Source: Parabacteroides hominis
GTDB taxonomy: Bacteria; Bacteroidota; Bacteroidia; Bacteroidales; Tannerellaceae
Assembly: GCF_014287585.1 (NCBI RefSeq)
Contig: NZ_JACOOJ010000004.1
Span: forward strand, 135,830-199,829
DNA: 64,000 nt
Reading direction: 5' to 3'
A program made the translations under genes and the position numbers. This document shows positions 27,502 to 35,970 of this stretch, piece by piece (position 1 is the stretch's first letter; each line of letters starts with the position of its first letter). The notes under the pieces were generated by a model. It saw nothing but the letters and a program-made list of their open reading frames with translations, was not told the DNA's origin and did not search any database.

Positions 27502-28413
27502 ATGAAAGAGCATATCAGAAAACGAAAAATCATGGCCGTGACCCTGATCGGATCGCTTGCCAACTTTCTGCTATTGGTTTTCAAATTCATAGCAGGTGTA
27601 TTGGGGCACAGTAGCGCCATGATCGCGGATGCTGTGCACTCGCTATCCGATTTTGTGACGGATGTAATCGTTTTGCTCTTCATTAACATATCGTCCAAAC
27701 CGAAAGACGAAGGACATGATTACGGGCACGGGAAATATGAGACTTTGGCTACCACGATCATCGGGATTGTCCTGATGTGCGTAGGAGCCGGCCTTTTCTG
27801 GGACGGTGCGAATAAGATTTTCGGATTCTATTTTAGGGGCGAACAGTTGGAAAGCCCCGGTAAGATCGCGCTTATTGCCGCCATTGTCTCTATTATAATA
27901 AAGGAAGCCCTGTATCGTCTGACGTTATATGTCGGGAAGAAAGAGAATAGCCAGGCCGTTATCGCGAATGCCTGGCATCATCGTTCGGACGCTTTTTCTT
28001 CTATTGGAACAACGTTGGGGATTGGCGGGGCTATCCTTTTAGGAGATAACTGGCGTGTGCTGGACCCGATAGCTGCCGTGATCGTCAGCATACTGATTGT
28101 GAAGGTGGCATTCCAGTTGGTCATACCTGCAATTAATGATTTGCTGGAAAAATCTTTACCGGGCGAGATCGAAGATGAGATTCTTTCTATAATAAATGAG
28201 ACGCCGGAGGTCAGGAACCCGCATAATTTATGTACGCGTAGAATCGGCAACGATTTTGCGATAGAAGTACATATCCGGGTCGACGGGCAAATAACCGTAA
28301 GCCGTGCGCATGAGCTGACGAAAGATATAGAAAATAAGTTACGTTTGAAATTCGGTCCGGCAACCCATATCGTCTTGCATGTCGAACCGATAAAAGAGAA
28401 AAAAGATGAGTGA
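27502..28413 (+). CDS. Cation diffusion facilitator (CDF) metal exporter
   Basis: 303 residues from ATG 27502; a TTG seven codons earlier overlaps the previous gene. Six membrane helices with CDF metal-site motifs HSSAMIADAVHSLSDFVTD and NAWHHRSDAFSSIGT, and a cytoplasmic ferredoxin-like C-terminal domain (about 215-300). It exports Zn2+, Fe2+, Mn2+ or a similar ion against protons. The metal A-site helix has D-x3-D (ADAVHSLSD) and the second has H-x3-D. It overlaps the guanine deaminase gene by 8 bp, so they are in one operon. Confidence 0.93.
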   Translation: MKEHIRKRKIMAVTLIGSLANFLLLVFKFIAGVLGHSSAMIADAVHSLSDFVTDVIVLLFINISSKPKDEGHDYGHGKYETLATTIIGIVLMCVGAGLFWDGANKIFGFYFRGEQLESPGKIALIAAIVSIIIKEALYRLTLYVGKKENSQAVIANAWHHRSDAFSSIGTTLGIGGAILLGDNWRVLDPIAAVIVSILIVKVAFQLVIPAINDLLEKSLPGEIEDEILSIINETPEVRNPHNLCTRRIGNDFAIEVHIRVDGQITVSRAHELTKDIENKLRLKFGPATHIVLHVEPIKEKKDE

Positions 28414-29707
28414 ACTGACATTATACAGGGGAGAAGTTTTTGATTTTATCGATTCTCCCTTAAATAGAAAAGACGCTTACCGGTATTTTCCCGATGGAGC
28501 ATTGGCCGTACGGGATGGGGAAATAGTCGATTGCGGTCCTTACAAGGAGATTAAAGGCCGTTATGCCGATTACGAACTGGTTGATTATTCCGGCAAACTC
28601 CTGATGCCTGGATTTATAGACTCCCACATCCATTACCCGCAAGCCGAGATAATCGGGATGTACGGAAAGCAGTTGCTGGATTGGCTGGATGACTATACTT
28701 TCCCTGCTGAACAGGCGTTTGCTTCTCCGGAGCATGCGGACAAGATGGCCCGCTTCTTTATACAGGAGTTGTTCAGGAACGGTACGACGACCTGTATGGC
28801 TTATGCGACGGTACATCCGGCTTCCGTCACCGCTCTCTTTTCCGTTGCGTCGGAATATAATATGTGTATGCTGACCGGAAAAGTGCTGATGGACCGGAAC
28901 GCCCCGGCGGGATTGACCGATACGGCAGGACAGGGGGAATCCGAAAGCCGTTCCCTGATTGAAACCTGGCATGGTAAAGGTCGGAACCGCTATGTCATCA
29001 CGCCCCGTTTTGCCATATCTTGCTCGATGGAACAACTGCTTGCTGCCGGGCGTTTGCACGGACAATATCCGGACACTTATATACAGACGCATCTTTCCGA
29101 AAATAAAGACGAGATCGACAGCACGCTTTCTTTGTGTCCCGATTGCCAGGATTATCTGGAAGTATACGAGCGGGCAGGATTGGTTACGGACCGCTCAGTC
29201 TTCGGGCATTGCATTCATCTGTCTGATTCGGAATGCCGCCGGCTGGCCGAAGCCGGTTCCGTCATAGCGCATTGTCCAACATCCAACCTCTTTTTGGGAA
29301 GCGGCCTGTTCGATATGCAACAGGCCAATCGCCTCGGCATGCAAACCGTATTGGCGACGGATGTCGGAGCCGGAACTTCTTTCTCCTTGCTGCGTACGAT
29401 GGGAGAGTCCTATAAAGTGCAGCAGCTTAACGGATATCCTATGTCTGTGTTGGAATCCTTATATAAATGTACATTGGGAGCCGCCAAGGCACTTCGCCTG
29501 GACGATGAAATCGGTTGTTTCGGGAAAGGCCGGAAAGCGGACTTCATTGTCGTGGATTATGCTGCGACACCTTCCCTGCAGGCACGCATGGACTATCTGA
29601 AACGGAATGGGAAGTGGACATTGGAGAACAAGCTGTTCGGCTTGCAAGCCATAGGGGATGACCGGAATATTCAAGCTACTTATATAATAGGTACGCGAGT
29701 GAAGTAG
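28406..29707 (+). CDS. guaD: Guanine deaminase
   Basis: Zn-dependent amidohydrolase of 433 residues converting guanine to xanthine and ammonia. Visible ligands and motifs: GFIDSHIHYPQ (HxH), THLSENKDEI (His and catalytic Glu), GHCIHLS (His) and LATDVGAGTSFSLL (catalytic Asp). The PGFIDSHIH...ADFIVVD frame is typical of the family. It is a purine salvage enzyme, translationally coupled to the CDF gene. Immediately after its stop lies tandem palindrome array B. Confidence 0.93.
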   Translation: MSELTLYRGEVFDFIDSPLNRKDAYRYFPDGALAVRDGEIVDCGPYKEIKGRYADYELVDYSGKLLMPGFIDSHIHYPQAEIIGMYGKQLLDWLDDYTFPAEQAFASPEHADKMARFFIQELFRNGTTTCMAYATVHPASVTALFSVASEYNMCMLTGKVLMDRNAPAGLTDTAGQGESESRSLIETWHGKGRNRYVITPRFAISCSMEQLLAAGRLHGQYPDTYIQTHLSENKDEIDSTLSLCPDCQDYLEVYERAGLVTDRSVFGHCIHLSDSECRRLAEAGSVIAHCPTSNLFLGSGLFDMQQANRLGMQTVLATDVGAGTSFSLLRTMGESYKVQQLNGYPMSVLESLYKCTLGAAKALRLDDEIGCFGKGRKADFIVVDYAATPSLQARMDYLKRNGKWTLENKLFGLQAIGDDRNIQATYIIGTRVK

Positions 29708-29717
29708 TTCCCGCGCG

Positions 29718-29833
29718 TTCTCAAAGGTGTGAGAATCTTTTCTCATAGCAGTGAGAACTTTTTCCCATGATGTTGAGAATTAATTCTCATGCCGGTGAGA
29801 ATCTTTTCTCAGCAGTATGAGATTTGGTGAGAA
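29718..29833. repeat. Tandem palindrome array B, period exactly 22 bp
   Basis: Five units. TTCTCA (once TTCCCA) starts at 29718, 29740, 29762, 29784 and 29806. TGAGAA (the last one TGAGAT) starts at 29730, 29752, 29774, 29796 and 29818, with one more TGAGAA at 29828. Each unit is TTCTCA-N6-TGAGAA-N4; the N6 differ. The array lies between two convergent genes. Confidence 0.9.
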
Positions 29834-29856
29834 AAAGCAACGAACAATTCGTAGAC

Positions 29857-31131
29857 TTAGAATACCTGCATTTCGTTCCTTACAGTCGTGACGCCGATCA
29901 GCCGGTCGTAGCGGGCTCCCATCGGACGGTAATAAACATAGATGCTATATTCGTTTTGCGTCTGGTAGTAATTGCCTTCTATCGGGCCTGTCTGGCCGAC
30001 AGTGGAGCCGGTCGGGACAAACAAATACTGGTAGTTGTAGCTTCCCTGTTTGAGAAGGACGGCTTTCTCATACTGCTTGGTCTCGAAGTTATAGCCCATT
30101 TTGCTCTTTTCATCCAATACATTATTAAATAGCTCGCCGTTCAGGTAGACGCTCCCGTCGGGCAGCGGGTCGCATGCAAGCGTAAAGTGTACGATATAAT
30201 AATCGGCTTCCGTATCCGGATCGTTACAATCGCTGCAACGGATGAAGAAACGTCCGTCCTGATCCTGGTCATATTGGTAAGTGCCTTTGTTCCGCTTGTA
30301 ATCGGTCATAAGTTCCACATTATAGTAAGGATTGTGGAAGGAGATGTTTTCGACATGCATGCCATTATATCTATTACTCAGGAATTCCATGCGGCGGTAC
30401 TCGTTCCCGGCAGGGAAAATAAGGTTGCGGTTATAGGTATAGGAGATTTGGTTCTCCAGTATACTCATAGGTTGCAAGTCCGTCACGGCATTGTCGCGCC
30501 GGTTGTCCTGGTAAACGAATATCTTCAGGTCCGTCTGCGGATAAGTGATCGGGAAATTCTTGTTGTTAATGTTGAAACTCACCTGCTGGTGGCTCTGGTT
30601 GGTGTCGATATCCGTGTTCCCGCTTACCGAGGCCGAGATGTTGACAACCGGTTCTGCCACAGAGAAGCAGGCTGTAAGAATGATCTGGTCCGGCGTATCC
30701 TCGTTATAGACCTGGATGGCATAATTGCCGGAGACCTTGAACTGGATGTCGTCGTTCGGAAGCAACAGGCGGTAGTTCGAATATTGGGTCGTAGTCCCGA
30801 TGGAATTGGCAAAATCGTCGATTGTCGTTCCCTGGAAACCATTCATATACTCGATCGGACTCAACTGCGATTGCGTCCAGTCGGCGTTGCAGTACACCAC
30901 GTTATAGGCATATCGTGTGTATCCGCTGCCCAAACCGTCGAAATTGATTTCGATCCGCTCTTCTCCTCCCAACGTTATATAAGGCTCGGATATCAACTCT
31001 CCGGCGACTTTCACCTGAAGCGTTTTTATCTGCTTGCTATTGACATTGGTGAAGTATTTCACCTGTGCGTTTGCCCCGATGGAAAGGGCAAAAACCATCA
31101 CAAATAGTAAACTGTACACTCTCTTTTTCAT
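29857..31131 (-). CDS. DUF5103 protein (type IX secretion plug-like domain)
   Basis: 424 residues with a signal peptide (LLFVMVFALSIGANAQ) and an all-beta body. The N-terminal part (residues 35-160) matches in layout the DUF5103 family, now described as type 9 secretion system plug protein domain; the C-terminal part is YYRPMGARYDRLIGV. In T9SS organisms the Plug protein closes the SprA channel on the periplasmic side. Many Bacteroidales without a full T9SS also have DUF5103 proteins, so the role here is open. A -7 element TAATTTTG (31151-31158, minus strand) lies upstream. Confidence 0.8.
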   Translation of the reverse strand: MKKRVYSLLFVMVFALSIGANAQVKYFTNVNSKQIKTLQVKVAGELISEPYITLGGEERIEINFDGLGSGYTRYAYNVVYCNADWTQSQLSPIEYMNGFQGTTIDDFANSIGTTTQYSNYRLLLPNDDIQFKVSGNYAIQVYNEDTPDQIILTACFSVAEPVVNISASVSGNTDIDTNQSHQQVSFNINNKNFPITYPQTDLKIFVYQDNRRDNAVTDLQPMSILENQISYTYNRNLIFPAGNEYRRMEFLSNRYNGMHVENISFHNPYYNVELMTDYKRNKGTYQYDQDQDGRFFIRCSDCNDPDTEADYYIVHFTLACDPLPDGSVYLNGELFNNVLDEKSKMGYNFETKQYEKAVLLKQGSYNYQYLFVPTGSTVGQTGPIEGNYYQTQNEYSIYVYYRPMGARYDRLIGVTTVRNEMQVF

Positions 31132-31257
31132 ATTTCTTTCTTTGTCGGTGCAAAATTATGGAATTATTTCTTTATTTATTTTCTGTTCCCTGCTTTAAAG
31201 CATGAAAAATTGCTTACTTTTGCGGGAAAATTACATATAAACAATTTTAGTTGTATC

Positions 31258-32607
31258 ATGGCAAATGTGATTAAGATTAAAAAGGGTTTAGACATTAATC
31301 TGAAGGGCAAAGCCTCGGACGTACTGTTAAACGGAGGGAAAAGCGATAGTTACGCTATCGTTCCCGATTATTATAACGGTATTGTACCCAAAGTTGTTGC
31401 CAAAGTAGGAGAAAAAGTCAAAGCCGGTTCTGTATTGATGATCGATAAGAACCGCCCGGAGATCAAGTTTGTTTCGCCAGTCAGTGGCGAAGTAACTGCC
31501 GTAAATCGAGGTGAGAAGCGCAAAGTGCTTAGCGTAGTCGTTAAGCCGGAAGCGCAGATCGACTATGAAGATTTCGGTAAGAAAAATGTAGCTTCCCTGA
31601 AGAGAGAAGAGGTAAAGGAGGCAATTCAGCACGCTGGTATGTGGCCGTTTATCAAACAACGTCCGTACGACATCGTCGCTTCGCCGGCTGACGAACCGCG
31701 TGACATCTTTGTTTCTGCATTCTATTCCGCGCCGTTAGCTCCGAACTTCGATTTCATCTTGAAAGGACAGGAGGCTGATTTTCAGACGGGGTTGGATGCA
31801 CTTGCAAAACTTACCGACGGTAAGGTGTATGTCGGCATCCGCAAAGGTTCTTCCGTAAGTGCGAAAGGTGTTGAAACCGTAGAAGTGGAAGGTCCGCATC
31901 CTGCTGCTAATGTGGGAGTACAAATTAATCACATCAAGCCTGTCAATAAGGGCGAAGTGGTTTGGACGGTCAATCCGGCCGACGTGATTGTAATCGGCCG
32001 TCTGTTCAATAAGGGGATCGCCGATTTCAGCCGCCTGGTTGTGATAACCGGTTCCGAAACGACAGAGAGAGGATACGTCAAGGCAATCGCCGGCTGTACG
32101 ATCGGTAGCCTGGTTGACGGAAAGATCATGAGAGGCAACGAAGATATCCGTATTATCAGCGGTAACGTGTTGAGCGGTACGAAGGTAATGAAAGACGATT
32201 ATCTGGGAGCATACGATAACCAGATCACGGTTATTCCGGAAGGCGACGAAACATACGACTTCTTCGGTTGGGCGACTCCCGGCTTCGGAAAATACAGTGT
32301 GAGCCATTCATTCCCGACCTGGTTGACGGGCAAGAACAAGGAATATGTGATAGACGCCCGTATCAAGGGAGGCAAGCGCGCTATGATCATGTCCAACGAA
32401 TACGAAAGCGTGTTCCCGATGGACATCATGCCGGAATATCTGCTGAAGGCCATTATCGCATTCGATATCGATAAGATGGAAAACCTGGGTATCTATGAAG
32501 TGGCGCCCGAAGATTTCGCCCTTTGCGAATTTGTCGATACATCCAAACTCGAAATTCAGAAGATCGTCCGTAACGGTCTGGATGTGTTATACAAGGAAAT
32601 GAATTAA
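31258..32607 (+). CDS. nqrA: Na+-translocating NADH:quinone reductase subunit A
   Basis: 449 residues. The first gene of a complete nqrABCDEF operon, the respiratory sodium pump that oxidises NADH and reduces menaquinone. Recognised by the N-terminal lipoyl-like part (IKIKKGLDINLKGKA), SVVVKPEAQIDYEDFG, and HPAANVGVQINHIKPVNKGE. I chose ATG 31258; an in-frame upstream start at 31210 lies inside the -7 promoter element TACTTTTG (31215-31222). Length is normal for the family. Confidence 0.96.
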   Translation: MANVIKIKKGLDINLKGKASDVLLNGGKSDSYAIVPDYYNGIVPKVVAKVGEKVKAGSVLMIDKNRPEIKFVSPVSGEVTAVNRGEKRKVLSVVVKPEAQIDYEDFGKKNVASLKREEVKEAIQHAGMWPFIKQRPYDIVASPADEPRDIFVSAFYSAPLAPNFDFILKGQEADFQTGLDALAKLTDGKVYVGIRKGSSVSAKGVETVEVEGPHPAANVGVQINHIKPVNKGEVVWTVNPADVIVIGRLFNKGIADFSRLVVITGSETTERGYVKAIAGCTIGSLVDGKIMRGNEDIRIISGNVLSGTKVMKDDYLGAYDNQITVIPEGDETYDFFGWATPGFGKYSVSHSFPTWLTGKNKEYVIDARIKGGKRAMIMSNEYESVFPMDIMPEYLLKAIIAFDIDKMENLGIYEVAPEDFALCEFVDTSKLEIQKIVRNGLDVLYKEMN

Positions 32608-32629
32608 TAACATTAAAAATTAGAATACA

Positions 32630-33832
32630 TTGAAAGCGTTAAGGAATTACCTCGACAAGATTAAGCCTAACTTTGAGGAAGGCGGAAAGCTGGCGATGTT
32701 CCGTTCTGTTTTTGAAGGTATCGAAACATTCCTGTTTGTTCCGAGCACAACTTCCAAATCAGGCGTACACATTCATGACTATATTGACTCGAAGCGCACG
32801 ATGACCGTTGTCATCATTGCTTTGTTGCCCGCTTTGCTTTTTGGTATGTACAATGTCGGTTATCAGCATAACCTTGCAGTAGGGGCTGATCCGGGATTTC
32901 TCATGACTTTTATTTTTGGTTTTCTGGCTGTATTGCCTAAAATCATTGTTTCGTATGTGGTAGGTCTGGGTATCGAATTTGCTGTTGCCCAGGTTAAGAA
33001 GGAAGAAATCCAGGAAGGTTTCCTGGTTTCCGGTATCTTGATCCCGATGATCGTTCCGATCGACACTCCGTTATGGATGATCGCCGTTGCTACTGCATTC
33101 GCTGTTGTTTTTGCTAAGGAAGTATTCGGTGGTACAGGTTATAATGTATTTAATGTAGCGTTGGTTACACGTGCATTCCTGTTCTTCGCATATCCGGCAG
33201 CCATGTCGGGCGACCAGGTGTTTGTTCGTACGGCTGATACGTTCGGTATCGGTGCGGGACAGGTGGTGGACGGTTTCTCAGGCGCAACTCCGTTAGGACA
33301 GGTTGCTATCGCAGGCAAGGAACTGATCGGCTCGTTCCAGGCCGTCGATGTCCTCGGACATCCGATCTCCACATGGGACATGTTCTTAGGACTGATTCCG
33401 GGTTCAATCGGCGAAACATCCGTATTGGCAATCCTGATCGGTGCGTTCATCCTGCTTTTCACTAAGATCGCAAGCTGGAAGACAATGATATCCGTATTTG
33501 TGGGTGGCGCAGTGATGTCTCTGATCTTCAATATGATCGGAACAACGGTTGCGATGTGTGTCTCTCCGTTTGATCATTTGTTCCTGGGCGGTTTCGCATT
33601 CGGCGCCGTGTTTATGGCTACCGACCCCGTAACTTCTGCCCGTACGGAAACAGGTAAGTATATCTACGGCTTCCTGGTAGGAGCTATGGCTATCATTATC
33701 CGTGCATTGAATCCGGGTTATCCTGAAGGAATGATGCTCGCTATCCTGTTGATGAATGTATTTGCTCCGCTGATCGACTACTATGTAGTGGAAGCTAACA
33801 TCAACCGCAGATTGAAACGTGTAATCAAATAA
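32630..33832 (+). CDS. nqrB: Na+-NQR subunit B
   Basis: 400 residues starting at TTG (MKALRNYLDKIKPNFEEGGK fits the family start). Membrane subunit with about ten helices. The covalent FMN attachment site is SGATPLGQ (Thr of SGAT, near residue 225). It binds riboflavin and takes part in sodium transfer. It follows nqrA by 22 bp. Confidence 0.96.
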   Translation: MKALRNYLDKIKPNFEEGGKLAMFRSVFEGIETFLFVPSTTSKSGVHIHDYIDSKRTMTVVIIALLPALLFGMYNVGYQHNLAVGADPGFLMTFIFGFLAVLPKIIVSYVVGLGIEFAVAQVKKEEIQEGFLVSGILIPMIVPIDTPLWMIAVATAFAVVFAKEVFGGTGYNVFNVALVTRAFLFFAYPAAMSGDQVFVRTADTFGIGAGQVVDGFSGATPLGQVAIAGKELIGSFQAVDVLGHPISTWDMFLGLIPGSIGETSVLAILIGAFILLFTKIASWKTMISVFVGGAVMSLIFNMIGTTVAMCVSPFDHLFLGGFAFGAVFMATDPVTSARTETGKYIYGFLVGAMAIIIRALNPGYPEGMMLAILLMNVFAPLIDYYVVEANINRRLKRVIK

Positions 33833-33845
33833 AGTAAGAAGGAGT

Positions 33846-34661
33846 ATGGCAAAATATAAATGTAAAGTATGTGGATATATCCACGAAGGGAATAAAGCTC
33901 CGGATGTTTGTCCTATATGTGCAGCTCCTGCTTCTGATTTCGAAGAAGTGAAGGACGAGGCTGCCGCCGCTAAGAAAGGTATTAACCGGGATAGTAATGT
34001 TTATACGGTTGTATATGCTGCGGTAATGGTTGTCTTGGTTGCTGTCGTGTTGGCATTTACTTCACAATCGCTGAGAAGTTTCCAGCAGAAGAATGAAGAA
34101 AACGACAAACGCCAGCAGATTTTGCGTTCTATCAACGTATCGGTATCGGCAAATGAAGCCGAACCCAAATATACGGAACTGATCAAAGAAGCATTTTTGG
34201 TAAATGAAAACGGTGAAAAGGTGGAAGGTGACGCTTTTGCTGCCGACGTGGTGAAGGCCGCTGCCGAACACGAATATCCTGTTTTTGTTGCAAATGTAGA
34301 TGGCCAACCTAAGTATATCATGGCCTTGCATGGAGCCGGTCTGTGGGGACCGCTGTGGGGATACATCTCTGTCGACAGTGATAAAAACACCATCTATGGT
34401 GCGGACTTCAGCCACCAGGGTGAAACTCCGGGTTTGGGCGCTGAAATTTCAAAGCCTGCATTCAGCAATGAATTCAAGGGAAAGAAGCTGTTCATGGATG
34501 GCACGTTTAAGTCTGTCGCTGTTGTTAAACCTGGCAAAGGTGTTGCCGGTCAGGATTATGTGGACGGTATTTCCGGTGGTACAATCACAAGCAAGGGTGT
34601 TGATGCAATGTTGTTCAACAGTTTGAGTGGTTATGTCAAGTTTTTAACCTCACAAAATTAA
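33846..34661 (+). CDS. nqrC: Na+-NQR subunit C with N-terminal rubredoxin-like domain
   Basis: 271 residues. Residues 4-36 are a rubrerythrin-type rubredoxin-like ribbon: Cys6-x2-Cys9-GYIHEG and Cys22-PI-Cys25. The normal NqrC follows: one membrane helix (about 52-70, starting VYTVVYAAVMVVLV), a periplasmic domain, and the covalent FMN site DGISGGTITSKG near the C-terminus. Canonical NqrC begins just before the membrane helix, and there is no Met there, so the fusion is real in this reading. The extra domain would be cytoplasmic, near the NADH-oxidising NqrF head. Preceded by a good ribosome site (AAGGAG). Confidence 0.93.
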   Translation: MAKYKCKVCGYIHEGNKAPDVCPICAAPASDFEEVKDEAAAAKKGINRDSNVYTVVYAAVMVVLVAVVLAFTSQSLRSFQQKNEENDKRQQILRSINVSVSANEAEPKYTELIKEAFLVNENGEKVEGDAFAADVVKAAAEHEYPVFVANVDGQPKYIMALHGAGLWGPLWGYISVDSDKNTIYGADFSHQGETPGLGAEISKPAFSNEFKGKKLFMDGTFKSVAVVKPGKGVAGQDYVDGISGGTITSKGVDAMLFNSLSGYVKFLTSQN

Positions 34662-34668
34662 GTAGAAG

Positions 34669-35298
34669 ATGGGATTATTATCGAATAAGAATAAAGAAGT
34701 TCTGTTAGGCCCGCTTAGCGCCAACAACCCGGTGATCGTCCAGATGCTGGGTATCTGCTCTGCGTTGGCTGTGACATCAAAACTGGAGCCGGCTATTGTA
34801 ATGGGTATTTCAGTAACGGCTGTCGTGGCTTTTGCCAACGTGATTATTTCGTTGATTCGTAACACGATTCCTAACCGTATCCGTATTATCGTACAGTTGG
34901 TTGTTGTGGCTGCGTTGGTGACTATTGTTAGTGAAGTGCTGAAAGCGTTTGCCTATGATGTAAACAAACAGCTTTCCGTGTTTGTAGGTCTGATCATTAC
35001 CAACTGTATCCTGATGGGACGCCTGGAAGCTTTCGCGCTGGGCAACGGCCCGTGGGAGTCATTCCTTGACGGTGTCGGTAACGGTCTGGGATATGCATTG
35101 ATTCTGGTGATTGTAGGTTTCTTCCGCGAGCTGTTAGGTTCAGGAACACTGTTAGGTTTCCAGGTGATTCCGCAGGCATTTTACGATTTTGGTTATGTGA
35201 ACAACGGCTTGATGATTTTGCCGCCGATGGCATTGATCGTGATCGCTGTGATTATTTGGGTTCATCGTGCTCGTAACAAAGAACTTCAGGAAAATTAA
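34669..35298 (+). CDS. nqrD: Na+-NQR subunit D
   Basis: 209 residues and about six membrane helices; start LLSNKNKEVLLGPLSANNPV. Signature half-repeat VFVGLIITNCILMGRLEAFA with the Cys that, paired with NqrE, holds the intramembrane Fe-S cluster. Seven bases after nqrC. Confidence 0.96.
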   Translation: MGLLSNKNKEVLLGPLSANNPVIVQMLGICSALAVTSKLEPAIVMGISVTAVVAFANVIISLIRNTIPNRIRIIVQLVVVAALVTIVSEVLKAFAYDVNKQLSVFVGLIITNCILMGRLEAFALGNGPWESFLDGVGNGLGYALILVIVGFFRELLGSGTLLGFQVIPQAFYDFGYVNNGLMILPPMALIVIAVIIWVHRARNKELQEN

Positions 35299-35324
35299 TG
35301 CTAAACGATTAAACGAATAATAGA

Positions 35325-35942
35325 ATGGAAGAATTATTAAGCACATTTGTCCGCTCGATTTTTGTAGACAACATGATTTTTGCATACTATCTGGGTATGT
35401 GTTCTTTCGTGGCTGTTTCCAAGAATGTGAAGACTGCTTTAGGATTAGGTATAGCAGTGACATTCGTTCTCTTGTGTACACTGCCGATCAACTATATGCT
35501 TGAAAATTATGTACTGAAAGAAGGTGCATTGAGCTGGTTAGGGCCGGATTTCGCTAATGTGAATCTGAGCTTCCTTGCCTTTATCATCTTTATCGCCGTT
35601 ATTGCCTCCTTTGTGCAATTGGTTGAGATGGTTATCGAGAAGTTTTCTCCTTCTCTATATGCTTCCCTGGGTATCTTTTTGCCGCTGATCGCTGTAAACT
35701 GCGCTATCCTGGGCGGTTCTCTGTTCATGCAACAGAAAGCATTCCCGAATGTAGGTGTTGCGACTGTATATGGCTTAGGTTCTGGTATCGGATGGTTGCT
35801 GGCTATCGTTGGTATGGCGGCTATTCGTGAAAAACTGGCATATTCGGATATCCCCAAACCGTTGAAAGGTCTTGGTATTACCTTTATCATTACCGGTTTG
35901 ATGGGGATGGCCTTCATGTGCTTCTCAGGTCTTAAGATTTAA
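35325..35942 (+). CDS. nqrE: Na+-NQR subunit E
   Basis: 205 residues, six membrane helices, related to NqrD in inverted topology. FVRSIFVDNMIFAYYLGMCS carries one cluster Cys, and IAVNCAILGGSLFM the other. Na+ passage is thought to occur at the D/E interface. Confidence 0.96.
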   Translation: MEELLSTFVRSIFVDNMIFAYYLGMCSFVAVSKNVKTALGLGIAVTFVLLCTLPINYMLENYVLKEGALSWLGPDFANVNLSFLAFIIFIAVIASFVQLVEMVIEKFSPSLYASLGIFLPLIAVNCAILGGSLFMQQKAFPNVGVATVYGLGSGIGWLLAIVGMAAIREKLAYSDIPKPLKGLGITFIITGLMGMAFMCFSGLKI

Positions 35943-35970
35943 GTATTAACGCATTAAATAACAGATAAAG

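Noticed and set aside
29718..29833. CRISPR array
   Set aside because: Repeat plus spacer is only 22 bp, the spacing is too short for spacers and no cas genes are nearby. The same applies to the arrays at 18041 and 52237.
33846..33990. Separate small rubredoxin gene before nqrC
   Set aside because: The frame is continuous with NqrC, without a stop or a second start, so it is a fusion.
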